Of a stretch of DNA of 64,000 nt, positions 54,486 to 64,000 are shown one piece after another (positions within the stretch are counted from its first letter, which is position 1; each line of letters opens with the position of its first letter). Made by a program: the position numbers and the translations under genes. The stretch covers positions 19,222 to 83,221 of the forward strand of contig JAUHYW010000043.1 in the NCBI GenBank assembly GCA_030426085.1. The letters are read 5' to 3'. The stretch is from a bacterium. GTDB lineage: Bacteria; Myxococcota_A; Bradymonadia; UBA7976; UBA1532. Below the pieces are notes generated by a model. The model searched no databases. It was not told the DNA's origin and saw only the letters and a program-made list of their open reading frames with translations.

Positions 54486-55682
54486 ATGCGCTGCGCCCTG
54501 CCGGTCCTCGCCGCGCTGCCGCTCACCGCGCTGTCGCTCGCCGCGCTGCCGCTCGCCGCGACGGCCGGCGCGACCGACGCCGACCGCACCCGCGCCGAGG
54601 GCTATGTCGAGCTGGGCCATACGCTCTTCGACCAGGGGGAGTACGCCGCGGCGCTCGAAGAGTACCGCCACGCGCTGCCGTTCGCCGACGAGCTCGGGCA
54701 GGCCGACGCCGTCCGGTGGAACATCGCCCGGTGTCACGAAGAGCTGGGGCAGTGGGCCGAGGCGACCGTCGCCTTCGAGGCTTTCGCCGCGGGCGCCGCC
54801 GACGCCGAGCGGGCCGCCGCGGGACAGGCGAAGGCCGACGCGCTCGCCGCCCGGGCCTTCGCCGCGGTCACCGTCGAGTGCGCCGCCGGGCACGACATGC
54901 TCATCCGGCTCGACGGCGGCGACCCCCGGGGGTGCCCCGCCGCCTGGGATCGGGTGCCCGCCGGGCCCATCACCCTCGAGATCACCGTCTCGGGCGTCCC
55001 CGGCGAGGTCGTGCGGCGGGAGGTCGCGGCCGGCTCGACCCACCGCGTCGAGCCGACCCCCGCCGGGCGGCTCGTCGTCTCGGGCGAGGGGATCGACGTG
55101 ATGATCGACGGGGTCCCCCTCGGGGCCCTCCCGCCCGCGGGCCTGAGCCTGCCATCCGGCCCGCACACCGTCCGGCTCGCCGGGCGGGGCCGGCCGCCCG
55201 AGACCCACAGCGTCGTCGTGCCGCCCGGCGGGGCGGTCGAGATCCACCCCCAGGCGCCGTCGCCGCCCGCGCCGGCGGACCCGCCCCCCGACAGCGAGCC
55301 GCCCCTGGTCACCGAGGCGCCCGTCGACCCCTGGCCGTGGGTCGCCGCCGGGGCCGGGGTGGCCGCCGCGATCACCGGGGGCGCGCTCCTCGCGGCGGCC
55401 GCGGCCAGCGACGACGAGGCCCACGCCGCCTACGACCGCTGGCGGGCGCTGCCCGACTCGGCCTCCGACGCCGAGCGGCGGGCGCTGCAAGACGACACGA
55501 TCGCCGCCGACGACCGGGCCGTGGCCCTGCGCACCGGCGGCTGGATCGCGCTCGGCGCCGCGGCCGCGGCCGGCGGGCTGGCGGCCTGGCTGTGGCTCGA
55601 CGGGCCGCCCGACGCCGACGCCCGGGTCCAGATCGGCGCCGCGCCCGACGGCGCGCTCTTCACGGTGAAAGGAGCCTGGTGA
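54486..55682 (+). CDS. TPR/PEGA-like periplasmic protein with two C-terminal helices
   Basis: The 398-residue protein has a signal peptide whose DNA is an imperfect repeat (LTALSLAALPLAATAGA). A TPR-like pair follows (AEGYVELGHTLFDQGEYAAALEEYRHAL, RWNIARCHEELGQW), then PEGA-like beta repeats (GIDVMIDGVPLGALPPAG). Two hydrophobic helices end it (WPWVAAGAGVAAAITGGALL and WIALGAAAAAGGLAAWLWL). The start follows GAGGAGG. It overlaps the next gene and forms an operon with a kinase, like the 49168/49896 pair. Confidence 0.8.
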   Translation: MRCALPVLAALPLTALSLAALPLAATAGATDADRTRAEGYVELGHTLFDQGEYAAALEEYRHALPFADELGQADAVRWNIARCHEELGQWAEATVAFEAFAAGAADAERAAAGQAKADALAARAFAAVTVECAAGHDMLIRLDGGDPRGCPAAWDRVPAGPITLEITVSGVPGEVVRREVAAGSTHRVEPTPAGRLVVSGEGIDVMIDGVPLGALPPAGLSLPSGPHTVRLAGRGRPPETHSVVVPPGGAVEIHPQAPSPPAPADPPPDSEPPLVTEAPVDPWPWVAAGAGVAAAITGGALLAAAAASDDEAHAAYDRWRALPDSASDAERRALQDDTIAADDRAVALRTGGWIALGAAAAAGGLAAWLWLDGPPDADARVQIGAAPDGALFTVKGAW

Positions 55683-58608
55683 TGATGGTCCGCATCGGCC
55701 TCGTGGCCTGCATCTTCGGCCTCGCCGGCTGCGGCGGGGGTGACTTCGACTTCTCCCGCGACGCCGCCCCCCCGGACGTCCTGCCCGAGTGCGCCGCGTC
55801 ATCGGACTGCTTCGGCGCGGCGGGCGGCGACGTCTGCCTCGACGGGGTCTGCGCGCCCTGCGAGGCCGACGCCCAATGCGCCGGGCACCCCGAAGGCGGC
55901 CTGTGCCGCGGCGGATCGTGCGTCGCCTGCGCCGCCAACGCCGACTGCGCCGACGACCCCGCCGGCGGCTTGTGCCTCGCCGGCGCGTGCACCCCGTGCA
56001 CCGGGCCCGCCGACTGCGAAGCCGACGGCCGGGGCAACCTGTGCCTCGCCGGCCACTGCGCGCCCTGTGAGCGCGACGCCATGTGCGCCGACCACCCGGC
56101 CGGCGCCGTGTGCGTCGGCGACCGCTGCGGGGGGTGCGCCGCCGACGCGGACTGCGTCGACCACCCCGACGGCCCGATCTGCGCCGACGGCCGCTGCGGT
56201 CAGTGCGACCCGGCCTCCCATCGCCCGTGCCAGGGGGCGGCCCCCATCTGCGACGCCGCCTGCCGGGCCTGCGCCGACGACGACGAGTGCCTGACCCGCG
56301 CCGAGGACGCCCCCACCTGCCTCGCCGACGGACAGTGCGCCGTGTGCGCCGACGACCACCGGGGCTGCGGCGACCAGCGCTGCGTCGACGGGGCCTGCGC
56401 CCCGTGCGCCGCTGCCGCCGACTGCCAGGACCACCCGACCGGCAACCGCTGCGTCGACGGCCTCTGCGCCGGGTGCGCCGCGGCGGACGACTGCGTCGGG
56501 CACCCGGCCGGGGTCCGCTGCATCGAAGGCCGCTGCGCCCACTGCGCCGCCGACGCCGACTGCGGCGATCGCTACTGCGTCGATGGGATCTGCGTCGCCT
56601 GCCGGGACGACGCCCACTGCCCCGACGCCGGCCAGTGCGTCGCCGGGCGGTGCGCGGTGTGCGACCCGGTCGACCACGCCCCGTGCGGCGACGGGCTGTG
56701 CTGCGATGACATGTGCGTCGCCCAGAGCGTCGTCCGGTGCGGCGCCTGCGACCTCGGCTGCCCCGCCGAGCGGGCCGACGCCTGCGCGGGCGGGGTGTGC
56801 GTCTGCGGCGCGGGCGAGATCTGCCCCGCGGGCGAGCGGTGCGTCGGCGGCGCCTGCGTGGTCTGCCTCGACGACGAAGAGTGCCCCACCCGCGACGCCC
56901 CGGCCTGCGTCGACGGCCGCTGCCAGCGCTGCGACCCGGCCGACCACCAGGGCTGCGACGCCGACGAGCTGTGCTGCAACCGGGCCTGCGTCGGGACCGA
57001 GCCCGCCCGCTGCACCGCCTGCGACGCCGGGTGCGCGCCGAGCCAGGCCGACGGCTGCGCCGATCGGAGCTGCGTCTGCGGCGACGGCCCCGCCTGCCGG
57101 GTGGGGCAGACGTGCGTGAGCGGGCAGTGCGTGCAGTGCGCCGACGACGCCGGCTGCGACGGCGCGCTGTGCGTCGGCGGGCGATGCCAGCCGTGCGACC
57201 CCGCCGACCACCGGGGCTGCGGGCGCGACGAGCTGTGCTGCGACGATGAGTGCGTGGCCGCGGTGCCCGGGCGGTGCGCGGCGTGCGGGGTCGCCTGCGC
57301 GCCCGGCCGGTCCGACACCTGCGCCGAGCGGGGCTGCATGTGCGGCGACGGCCCCGAGTGCCCCCCGACCGAGGTCTGCCACCAGGGCGAGTGCGTGGCC
57401 TGCGCCGACGACGGCGACTGCCCCGACGGGCAGTGCGTCGACGGCGCGTGCGCGATCTGCGATCCGGCCGACCACGCCGGCTGCTCGGGTTCGGACCTGT
57501 GCTGCGGCGACGTGTGCCGGCCGCGCTCGCTGTCCGACTGCGGCGGGTGCGGCGAGGCGTGCCCCGTCGGCCGGGCCGACGCCTGCCTGGACGGGGCCTG
57601 CGCCTGCGGCGGCGGCGAGGCCTGCCCGGCCGGCGAGCTGTGCGTCGGCGGGCGGTGCGTCGAGTGCCGCGACGACGGCGACTGCGGCGGCCCCGAGCCC
57701 GAGTGCGTCGGCGGCGTCTGCCGGGCGTGTGATCCGGCCGACCACGCCGGCTGCCTCGGGAGCCAGCTCTGCTGCGGCGGCGCGTGCGTGCTGGCGACCC
57801 CCCAGCGGTGCGAAGGCTGCGGCGGGGCGTGCGACGCGCGCGCCGATCGCTGCGTCGACCGCGGCTGTAGCTGCGGCGACGGCGGCGCGCCCTGCCCCGC
57901 GGGCCAGATGTGTGAGGGCGGCGCCTGCGCCCAGTGCTTCGACGACGGCGACTGCGGCGGGCGGACCCCGGTCTGCGTCGGCGGCACCTGCGCCGTCTGC
58001 GACCCGGGCACCGACCGGGGGTGCGACGGCCGCATCTGCGATGGGCTCCCGCGGGAGTGCCGCGACTGCGTACCCCTCGCGGGCGACTGCGACGACGGGC
58101 TGTGCGTCGGCGGGCGCTGCGTACCCATCGCGCCATGTGTCGACGACGATGACTGCGAAGGCACCGACCTGTGCTGTGACGGCGACTGCGTCGCGTCGAG
58201 CACCGCGCAGTGCGAAGCGTGCGGCGAGGCGTGCGGGTCGGGCGCGAACACCTGCCTCGACAACACCTGCCGCTGCGGCGCCGCGCCGGCCTGCGCCGAT
58301 CCCTACCCCCGCTGCGTGGCCAACGGGCGCTGCGGGCAGTGCACCCGGGACGCGGACTGCCCCTTCGGCGCGTGCATCGACAACCTGTGCCTCATCGGCT
58401 GCGCGGGCGGCGTCCGCTGCCTCGTCGGGCAGGTGTGCGCGTTCGATGTCTGCACGCCGGGGTGTCAGAACGACCGGGCGTGCGCTGCCCTGGGCCCGAA
58501 CGCCGCCTGCTTCGTGCCTCCGCTGGGCGACGGCTACTGCGTGGTGCGCTGCGGCGACGCCAGCGACTGCCCCGGCACCCTGCGCTGCGTCGGCGCCATC
58601 TGCCGGCC

Positions 58609-58612
<4 letters not shown>
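55682..58612 (+). CDS. Large Cys-rich repeat lipoprotein
   Basis: The 976-residue protein has a lipobox (ACIFGLAGCGGG) and then dozens of short repeats of the type CxxDADCxxHPxGxxCxxGRCxxC. In the second half they lengthen to CDPADHxGCxxDELCCxxxCV units. The high, evenly spaced cysteine content implies many disulphides and a rigid extracellular rod. ATG 55682 follows GGAG and overlaps the previous stop. The 3' end overlaps the kinase gene by ATGA. Its ligand is unknown. Confidence 0.85.
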
Positions 58613-60021
<1,409 letters not shown>

Positions 60022-60028
60022 CCGCCGC

Positions 60029-60937
60029 TCACCCCGCGGCCGCCTCGCGCAGGATCGCCACCAGCCGCTCGAGCACCCACCGGATGCGGGGCGCCCCCCG
60101 CAGCGCCTCGGGCATGACCATCCACCCCTGAAACGCCAGCCCGTCCAGCGGCGGGCTCAATCGCAGAAGCCGGGGCTCGTCGTCGGCCACGTAATGGGGC
60201 AGCAGGCACAGCCCGGCCCCGGCCGCCGCCGCCTCGATGATCGCCAGGGACGAGCCCAGCCGGATGGCCGGCTCCCGCCCCAGCCGGCCGCGCAGCCACC
60301 GCGCCGACGGCGTCGTCGATCCCGCCGGGTGCCCGATCCAGCGGCACGCCGCCCACCGCTGATCGCCCCGGGCCGCCGGGCTCTGATCGACGTACAGCGG
60401 CGCCCCGTAGACCGCGAAGCGGGTCACCTCGAGCCGCCGGGCGACGAGGCTGCCCGACGTCGGCCGCTGGTTGCGCACCGCGATGTCGGCCTCGCCCGCC
60501 GCCAGATCGACGAAGCGGGTGGCCGGCGAGATCTCGACCTGCAAGCCCGGCGCGCCCTCGACGATCGACAGGATGCGCCGGGCGAACAGCCGCCCCATCA
60601 GCGGCCCGCAGGCCACCCGCACCAACCCGCTGAGGTCGTCCCGCCGGGCGCGCAGCACCTGATCGATGACCGCCGCGTGCCCCTGCACCTGCTCGGCGTG
60701 GGGCAGCAGCCGGGCCCCGAGCGGCGTCGGCCGGCAGCCCCGCCGGTCGCGGTGCAGCACCCGGGCCCCCACCGCCGCCTCGAACGCGTCGATGCGCCGC
60801 CCGACCGTCGGCTGGCTGATGCCCAGGGCCTCCGCCGCCCGGGACAGGCTGCCGGCGCGGGCCGCCGCCCGGAAGGCCATCAGCCCCTCCCACGGCCAGG
60901 GCGGGTCATGCGGATGTGTATGACCACTGTTCGCCAT
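60029..60937 (-). CDS. LysR-family transcriptional regulator
   Basis: The 302-residue regulator has the LysR winged helix at residues 17-75 (FRAAARAGSLSRAAEALGISQPTVGRRIDAFE) and a periplasmic-binding-like effector domain. ATG 60937 follows GGAGGA. It is divergent from the SDR gene at 61036 with about 98 bp between, the classic LysR target layout. Within the gap GTTGGTGCACACGAC is a weak dyad candidate. The effector is unknown. Confidence 0.92.
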   Translation of the reverse strand: MANSGHTHPHDPPWPWEGLMAFRAAARAGSLSRAAEALGISQPTVGRRIDAFEAAVGARVLHRDRRGCRPTPLGARLLPHAEQVQGHAAVIDQVLRARRDDLSGLVRVACGPLMGRLFARRILSIVEGAPGLQVEISPATRFVDLAAGEADIAVRNQRPTSGSLVARRLEVTRFAVYGAPLYVDQSPAARGDQRWAACRWIGHPAGSTTPSARWLRGRLGREPAIRLGSSLAIIEAAAAGAGLCLLPHYVADDEPRLLRLSPPLDGLAFQGWMVMPEALRGAPRIRWVLERLVAILREAAAG

Positions 60938-61035
60938 CGTGTCTTCCTCCCGGGCCGAGAGCCCCATAGGTTGGTGCACACGACACAGCGGATGCAATCC
61001 CAGCGATTCATCCCCGCATCGCGAAGGAGCCCGAC

Positions 61036-61806
61036 ATGAGCCAGCAGCCCACCCCCCGCGTCGCCCTGATCACCGGCGGCGGCCGCGGCCTCGGCCGCGC
61101 GATCGCCCTGCGCCTCGCCCGGGACGGGGTCGACGTCATCCTCACCTACCGGGCCGACCGGGCCGCCGCCGAGGCCACCGCCGCCGAGATCGAAGCCCTC
61201 GGCCGGGTGGCGGTCGTCGAGCGGATCGACCTCGCCGACAGCGCCGCCATCGCCCCCTTCGCCGACCGCGTCCGCGCCGCCCTGAAGGCCCGCTGGAGCC
61301 GGGGCACCCTCGACATCCTGATCAACAACGCCGGCATCAGCAGCGAGGTGCCCTTCGCCCAGGTCGACGAGGCCCGCCTCGACGCGCAGTTCGCGGTCAA
61401 CTACAAGGCCCCGTTCATGCTGACCCGGGCCCTGCTCGACGCCGTCGCCGACGGCGGCCGCATCCTCATGATCGGCACCGGCCTGACCCGCTTCACGATC
61501 CCGTCGCTGGTGGCCTACGCCCCGATGAAGGCCGCCGTCGAGCTGCTCGCCCGCTACCTGGCCCGGGAGCTCGGCCCGCGGGGCATCACCGTCAACGCGG
61601 TCTCGCCGGGCGCCCTGCGCACCGACTTCACCGCCCCGGCCTTCGCCCACGCCCCGCACATGGTCGACGTCATCGCCCAGAACACCGCGCTGGGCCGGGT
61701 CGGCGAGACCACCGACGTCGCCGGGGTGGTGGCGCTGGTCTGCTCGCCGGAGGGCGGCTGGATCACGGGCCAGCGGATCGAGGTGTCGGGGGGCATGTTC
61801 CTCTGA
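61036..61806 (+). CDS. Short-chain dehydrogenase/reductase
   Basis: The 256-residue classical SDR has the NAD(P) loop GGGRGLGRA (residues 14-22), NNAGIS, the catalytic Tyr/Lys in AYAPMKAAVEL and NAVSPGALRTD. It reduces or oxidises a carbonyl compound; the substrate is not readable. AAGGAG precedes the ATG. It is probably controlled by the divergent LysR. Confidence 0.93.
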   Translation: MSQQPTPRVALITGGGRGLGRAIALRLARDGVDVILTYRADRAAAEATAAEIEALGRVAVVERIDLADSAAIAPFADRVRAALKARWSRGTLDILINNAGISSEVPFAQVDEARLDAQFAVNYKAPFMLTRALLDAVADGGRILMIGTGLTRFTIPSLVAYAPMKAAVELLARYLARELGPRGITVNAVSPGALRTDFTAPAFAHAPHMVDVIAQNTALGRVGETTDVAGVVALVCSPEGGWITGQRIEVSGGMFL

Positions 61807-61874
61807 GCGACTGCGCCTCGGTCGGCGCGCCGCGCGCGATCCGGATGCTTCACGACCACGAAGGCCGTGATCGA

Positions 61875-61891
61875 GCGGGCGCAGCGCCCGC
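61875..61891. other. Hairpin GCGGGCGC-A-GCGCCCGC downstream of the SDR gene
   Basis: This is a perfect 8-bp inverted repeat around one A, about 69 bp after the SDR stop. It lacks a T-run, so termination by this element is uncertain. The rest of 61807-61967 holds no gene I can support. Confidence 0.35.
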
Positions 61892-62139
61892 GGTGACCGC
61901 GCAGAAGCGGTCGACGGGCGGCCTCCCGGGGTCGGCGAAGCCCCCGGCGGCACATCTGCCCGTTGCCCGCGCCGTGGATCAGCCCTCGACGGCGGTCTCG
62001 CGCGGCGCTGACCATCTCCGACCCGCCCTCGCCGGCGATCTCTCGCGCCGCCGACCATCTCCGACCCCCGCCCGGGGGCGATCGGGCATGGTCTCCACCC
62101 CGGTAAACAGTAGCAAACGGCGTTCGGCGATGGTCTCGC

Positions 62140-62178
62140 ACCATCCCGGATCGCCATCGAGGGGTGATCCGGGATGGT
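62140..62178. repeat. 39-bp hairpin, copy 1
   Basis: ACCATCCCGGATC at 62140-62152 pairs with GATCCGGGATGGT at 62166-62178, a 13-bp perfect stem with a 13-base loop. It differs by one base from the second copy 339 bp downstream, where the stem reaches 15 bp. It belongs to the second tandem array. Confidence 0.85.
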
Positions 62179-62478
62179 GTGAGACCATCCCGATCAGCCC
62201 TCGGCGGTGATCGCCAGCCCCTCGACCATTTTCGAACTGCCCGCCCAGGGGGTCTTCGGCAGCGCTGAGCATTTTCGAACTGCCCTCGACGGCGTCTTCG
62301 GCCGCTTCGAGCGGGCGCATGTCGCCCTCGATGCCGTCCGAGCAGGCCGCCGTCGCCCGGAGACTGCCCGCGGCGCCGGTCGATCCGGGCCCTCGCCGCC
62401 CGCGAGCGGCCCGCGACACGGTCTCTGCCCGCGACGACCATCGCCGATCGGCACGCGGTGGTCTTTCTGGGGTCGCTG

Positions 62479-62517
62479 ACCATCCCGGATCGCCATCGAG
62501 GGGCGATCCGGGATGGT
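62479..62517. repeat. 39-bp hairpin, copy 2
   Basis: ACCATCCCGGATCGC at 62479-62493 pairs with GCGATCCGGGATGGT at 62503-62517, a 15-bp perfect stem with a 9-base loop. One base differs from copy 1. It lies 259 bp before the TIR-STAND start codon. Confidence 0.85.
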
Positions 62518-62775
62518 CTGGGACCATCGCCGATCACCGGCGAGGGGGCCGATTTCTTCAGCGCCGACCATCCCCCACCGCCCCCCGGGGCAGGTCTGCG
62601 CCCGCCGCGGCGGGTCCGGACCGCCCCTCGCCGGTGGTCCGCGGCCGCTGTGTTGCCTCCAGACCCCCGGCGAGGGCTGATCCGCGGCGCGCGCGCCCCG
62701 CGGAAACACCGGCGAGGGCTGGTCTGTAAGACTCGGGTCATTGCGCGACCGCCCCTGGCAGGCGACAACCGACGG

Positions 62776-64000
62776 GTGAGCGACGGCGGCACCATCTTCA
62801 TCGGCTACGCCGGCCCCGACCGGGGCCACGCCGAGGCCCTCGGGCGGGTCTTGAGAGCTGTCGGGCTCGACGCCTTCGTCGACACCCTGCGCCTGGACCC
62901 GGGCGACCCCTGGGACACCACCATCACCGACGCGCTGAAGGCGGCCGGGACGATCGTCATCCTGATCAGCCCGGCGTGGCAGACCCACGACGCGTGGTAC
63001 GCCCGCGACGAGGTCGCCCGCGCGGTGGCGCTGGCTCGGGAGGGGGCGCGGCTCATCCCGGCGATCATCGGCGACGTGGCCCCGGTGGACATGCCCAGCG
63101 GGCTGGCCCGGCTGGTGGCCCTGCGCGGGGCCGACGATTGGGGGGCGACGGCCGCGCGGATCGCGGCGATCCACCGGGGCGAGGCAGTGGGGCAGCAGCC
63201 GGGGGATCGGCACGATCGGGAGGCGAAGGTCTCGCTGAGCCGGCTGCCGGGCAGTGGGCGGTTCTTCCTGGGGCGCGCGGGCGAGTTGGCGGTGCTGAAC
63301 GCGGCGTGGGCCGATCCGGGGACGCGGGTGCAGGCGGTGATCGGCGTCGGCGGCGAGGGCAAGACGGCGCTGGTGAAGCAGTGGCTGGCGGGTATGGGTG
63401 ATGCGGATTATCGGGGCGCGGCGCGGGTGTACGGGTGGAGCTTCTACAGTCAGGGCGCGGGCGAGGATCGGCAGGTGTCGGCCGACCTGTTCATCGAGCA
63501 GGCCTTGACGTGGTTCGGGGATCCGCGGCCGAGCGAGGGCGATCCGTGGGCCAAGGGGGTGCGGCTGGCGGCGCTGATCCGGGAGCAGCCGACGCTGCTG
63601 GTGCTGGATGGGCTGGAGCCGTTGCAGTTCCCGCCGGGGGAGTCGGAGGGGCGGATCAAGGATCCGGCGCTGGCGACGCTGCTTCGGGAGTTGGCGGCGC
63701 GGATGAACGGGCTGTGCGTGGTGAGCAGCCGGCAGATGCTGCGGGATTTTTCGGAGGGCACGCCGGGGATCGGGGTGCTTCGGCTGCCGGCGTTGAGCGG
63801 GGCGGTCGGGGCCGAGGTGCTGCGGCGGTGGGGCGTGGTCGGGGGCGAGGATGAGCTGCGGGCGGCGGTGGGTGAGGTGAAGGGGCACGCGCTGGCGGTC
63901 AACCTGATGGGGTCGTATCTGGCGATGTTCCATGAGGGCGACGCGCGGCAGCGGGATCGGATCGAGCGGCTGACCGAGGCCGAGGACGGGGGCGGGCACG
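62776..64000 (+). CDS. TIR-STAND NTPase (NLR-like defence protein), 3' partial
   Basis: From a GTG at 62776 a frame runs off the right edge (at least 408 residues). Residues 4-110 form a TIR domain (GGTIFIGYAGPDRGHAEALG, FVDTLRLDPGDPWDTTITDAL, AIIGDVAPVDMP). The position four after the conserved Trp is Asp78 and the next is Glu79 (DAWYARDE), so NADase competence is uncertain. A P-loop NTPase follows: Walker A GVGGEGKTAL, VYGWSFYSQGAGEDR, Walker B LLVLDGLEPLQ and VVSSRQ. This is the STAND architecture of bacterial NLR-like anti-phage proteins, where repeats after the NTPase sense phage products; that part is missing here. Ribosome-binding evidence is weak. Confidence 0.85.
   Translation, partial: MSDGGTIFIGYAGPDRGHAEALGRVLRAVGLDAFVDTLRLDPGDPWDTTITDALKAAGTIVILISPAWQTHDAWYARDEVARAVALAREGARLIPAIIGDVAPVDMPSGLARLVALRGADDWGATAARIAAIHRGEAVGQQPGDRHDREAKVSLSRLPGSGRFFLGRAGELAVLNAAWADPGTRVQAVIGVGGEGKTALVKQWLAGMGDADYRGAARVYGWSFYSQGAGEDRQVSADLFIEQALTWFGDPRPSEGDPWAKGVRLAALIREQPTLLVLDGLEPLQFPPGESEGRIKDPALATLLRELAARMNGLCVVSSRQMLRDFSEGTPGIGVLRLPALSGAVGAEVLRRWGVVGGEDELRAAVGEVKGHALAVNLMGSYLAMFHEGDARQRDRIERLTEAEDGGGH

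Larger units (their letters stand above)
61968..62752. repeat. Second degenerate tandem repeat array, period about 43 bp
   Basis: Repeat starts marked by ACCAT-like words occur at 62011, 62054, 62140, 62184, 62225 and 62268, then at 62437, 62479, 62523 and 62567. GGCGAGGGCT recurs at 62669 and 62711. The steps are mostly 41-44 bp. Units between 62225 and 62310 contain TTTTCGAAC, recalling TTCGAA in the array at 1357-2039. The array fills the whole gap before the TIR-STAND gene. Open frames through it are not coding. Confidence 0.8.

Noticed and set aside
54405..58136. A 1243-codon minus-strand open frame opposite the Cys-rich lipoprotein
   Set aside because: It is Arg-rich, lacks family features, and the plus-strand frame has regular Cys spacing.
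61968..62752. CRISPR-like array
   Set aside because: The whole unit varies by point changes; there is no constant repeat alternating with unique spacers, and no cas genes are nearby.

Overview
The window is about 72% GC with a very strong G/C bias at third codon positions. It carries many secreted lipoproteins with Asp/Ala/Pro linkers, MopE-type Cys/Asp motifs, an IgGFc-binding-type protein, an AgmX/PglI C-terminal domain protein and two Hanks-type kinases. This mix points to a Myxococcota-like (former deltaproteobacterial) chromosome; the phylum call is inference. No rRNA, tRNA or CRISPR array was seen.

Layout. 0-2 kb: a lipoprotein gene whose frame breaks around a 14-bp inverted repeat, then a degenerate 42/43-bp tandem-repeat array. 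2-12.7 kb: surface lipoproteins, a Rossmann reductase, a SIRT4-like sirtuin, an ArsI/CadI-type dioxygenase with two matching dyads upstream, a TonB-dependent receptor, an M23 peptidase with eight Cys-rich repeats, and a lipoprotein ending in a CxxCH motif. 12.8-19.7 kb: ClpB and two lipoproteins. 19.8-29.0 kb: a compact trpR-E-G-D-CF-B-A-aroF-aroA operon, nearly every junction overlapping, behind a TrpR-like operator. 29-41.4 kb: a glycoside-hydrolase-like protein, PilZ and DksA/TraR-type small proteins, an IgGFc-type lipoprotein, a methyltransferase, an alpha/beta hydrolase, a MerR/TipAS regulator, an AgmX/PglI protein and an M15 peptidase. 41.5-45.3 kb: an outer-membrane barrel leading a ZnuACB-type zinc/manganese ABC transporter. 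45.3-47.8 kb: one 804-aa protein that appears to join an effector-associated domain, a SAVED sensor, a TIR NADase and a CHAT-like domain without its cysteine. 47.8-60.0 kb: a lower-GC MopE-like gene, two kinase modules, a sulfatase-fold membrane enzyme and a large Cys-rich lipoprotein. 60.0-61.8 kb: a divergent LysR/SDR pair. 61.9-64 kb: a second array of about 43-bp repeats with two near-identical hairpins, then a TIR-STAND gene cut by the window end.

How the parts relate. The trp/aro block makes chorismate-pathway entry (DAHP synthase, EPSP synthase) and tryptophan synthesis one unit, probably under TrpR repression. The two TIR proteins look like anti-phage effectors. The first is the strongest candidate for something new: cyclic-nucleotide sensing, NADase activity and a pseudo-protease in one chain, with no nucleotide cyclase beside it. 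Two kinases each sit with a protein carrying paired C-terminal membrane segments, suggesting a repeated signalling module. Both tandem arrays have a period near 43 bp and seem to belong to one degenerate repeat family.
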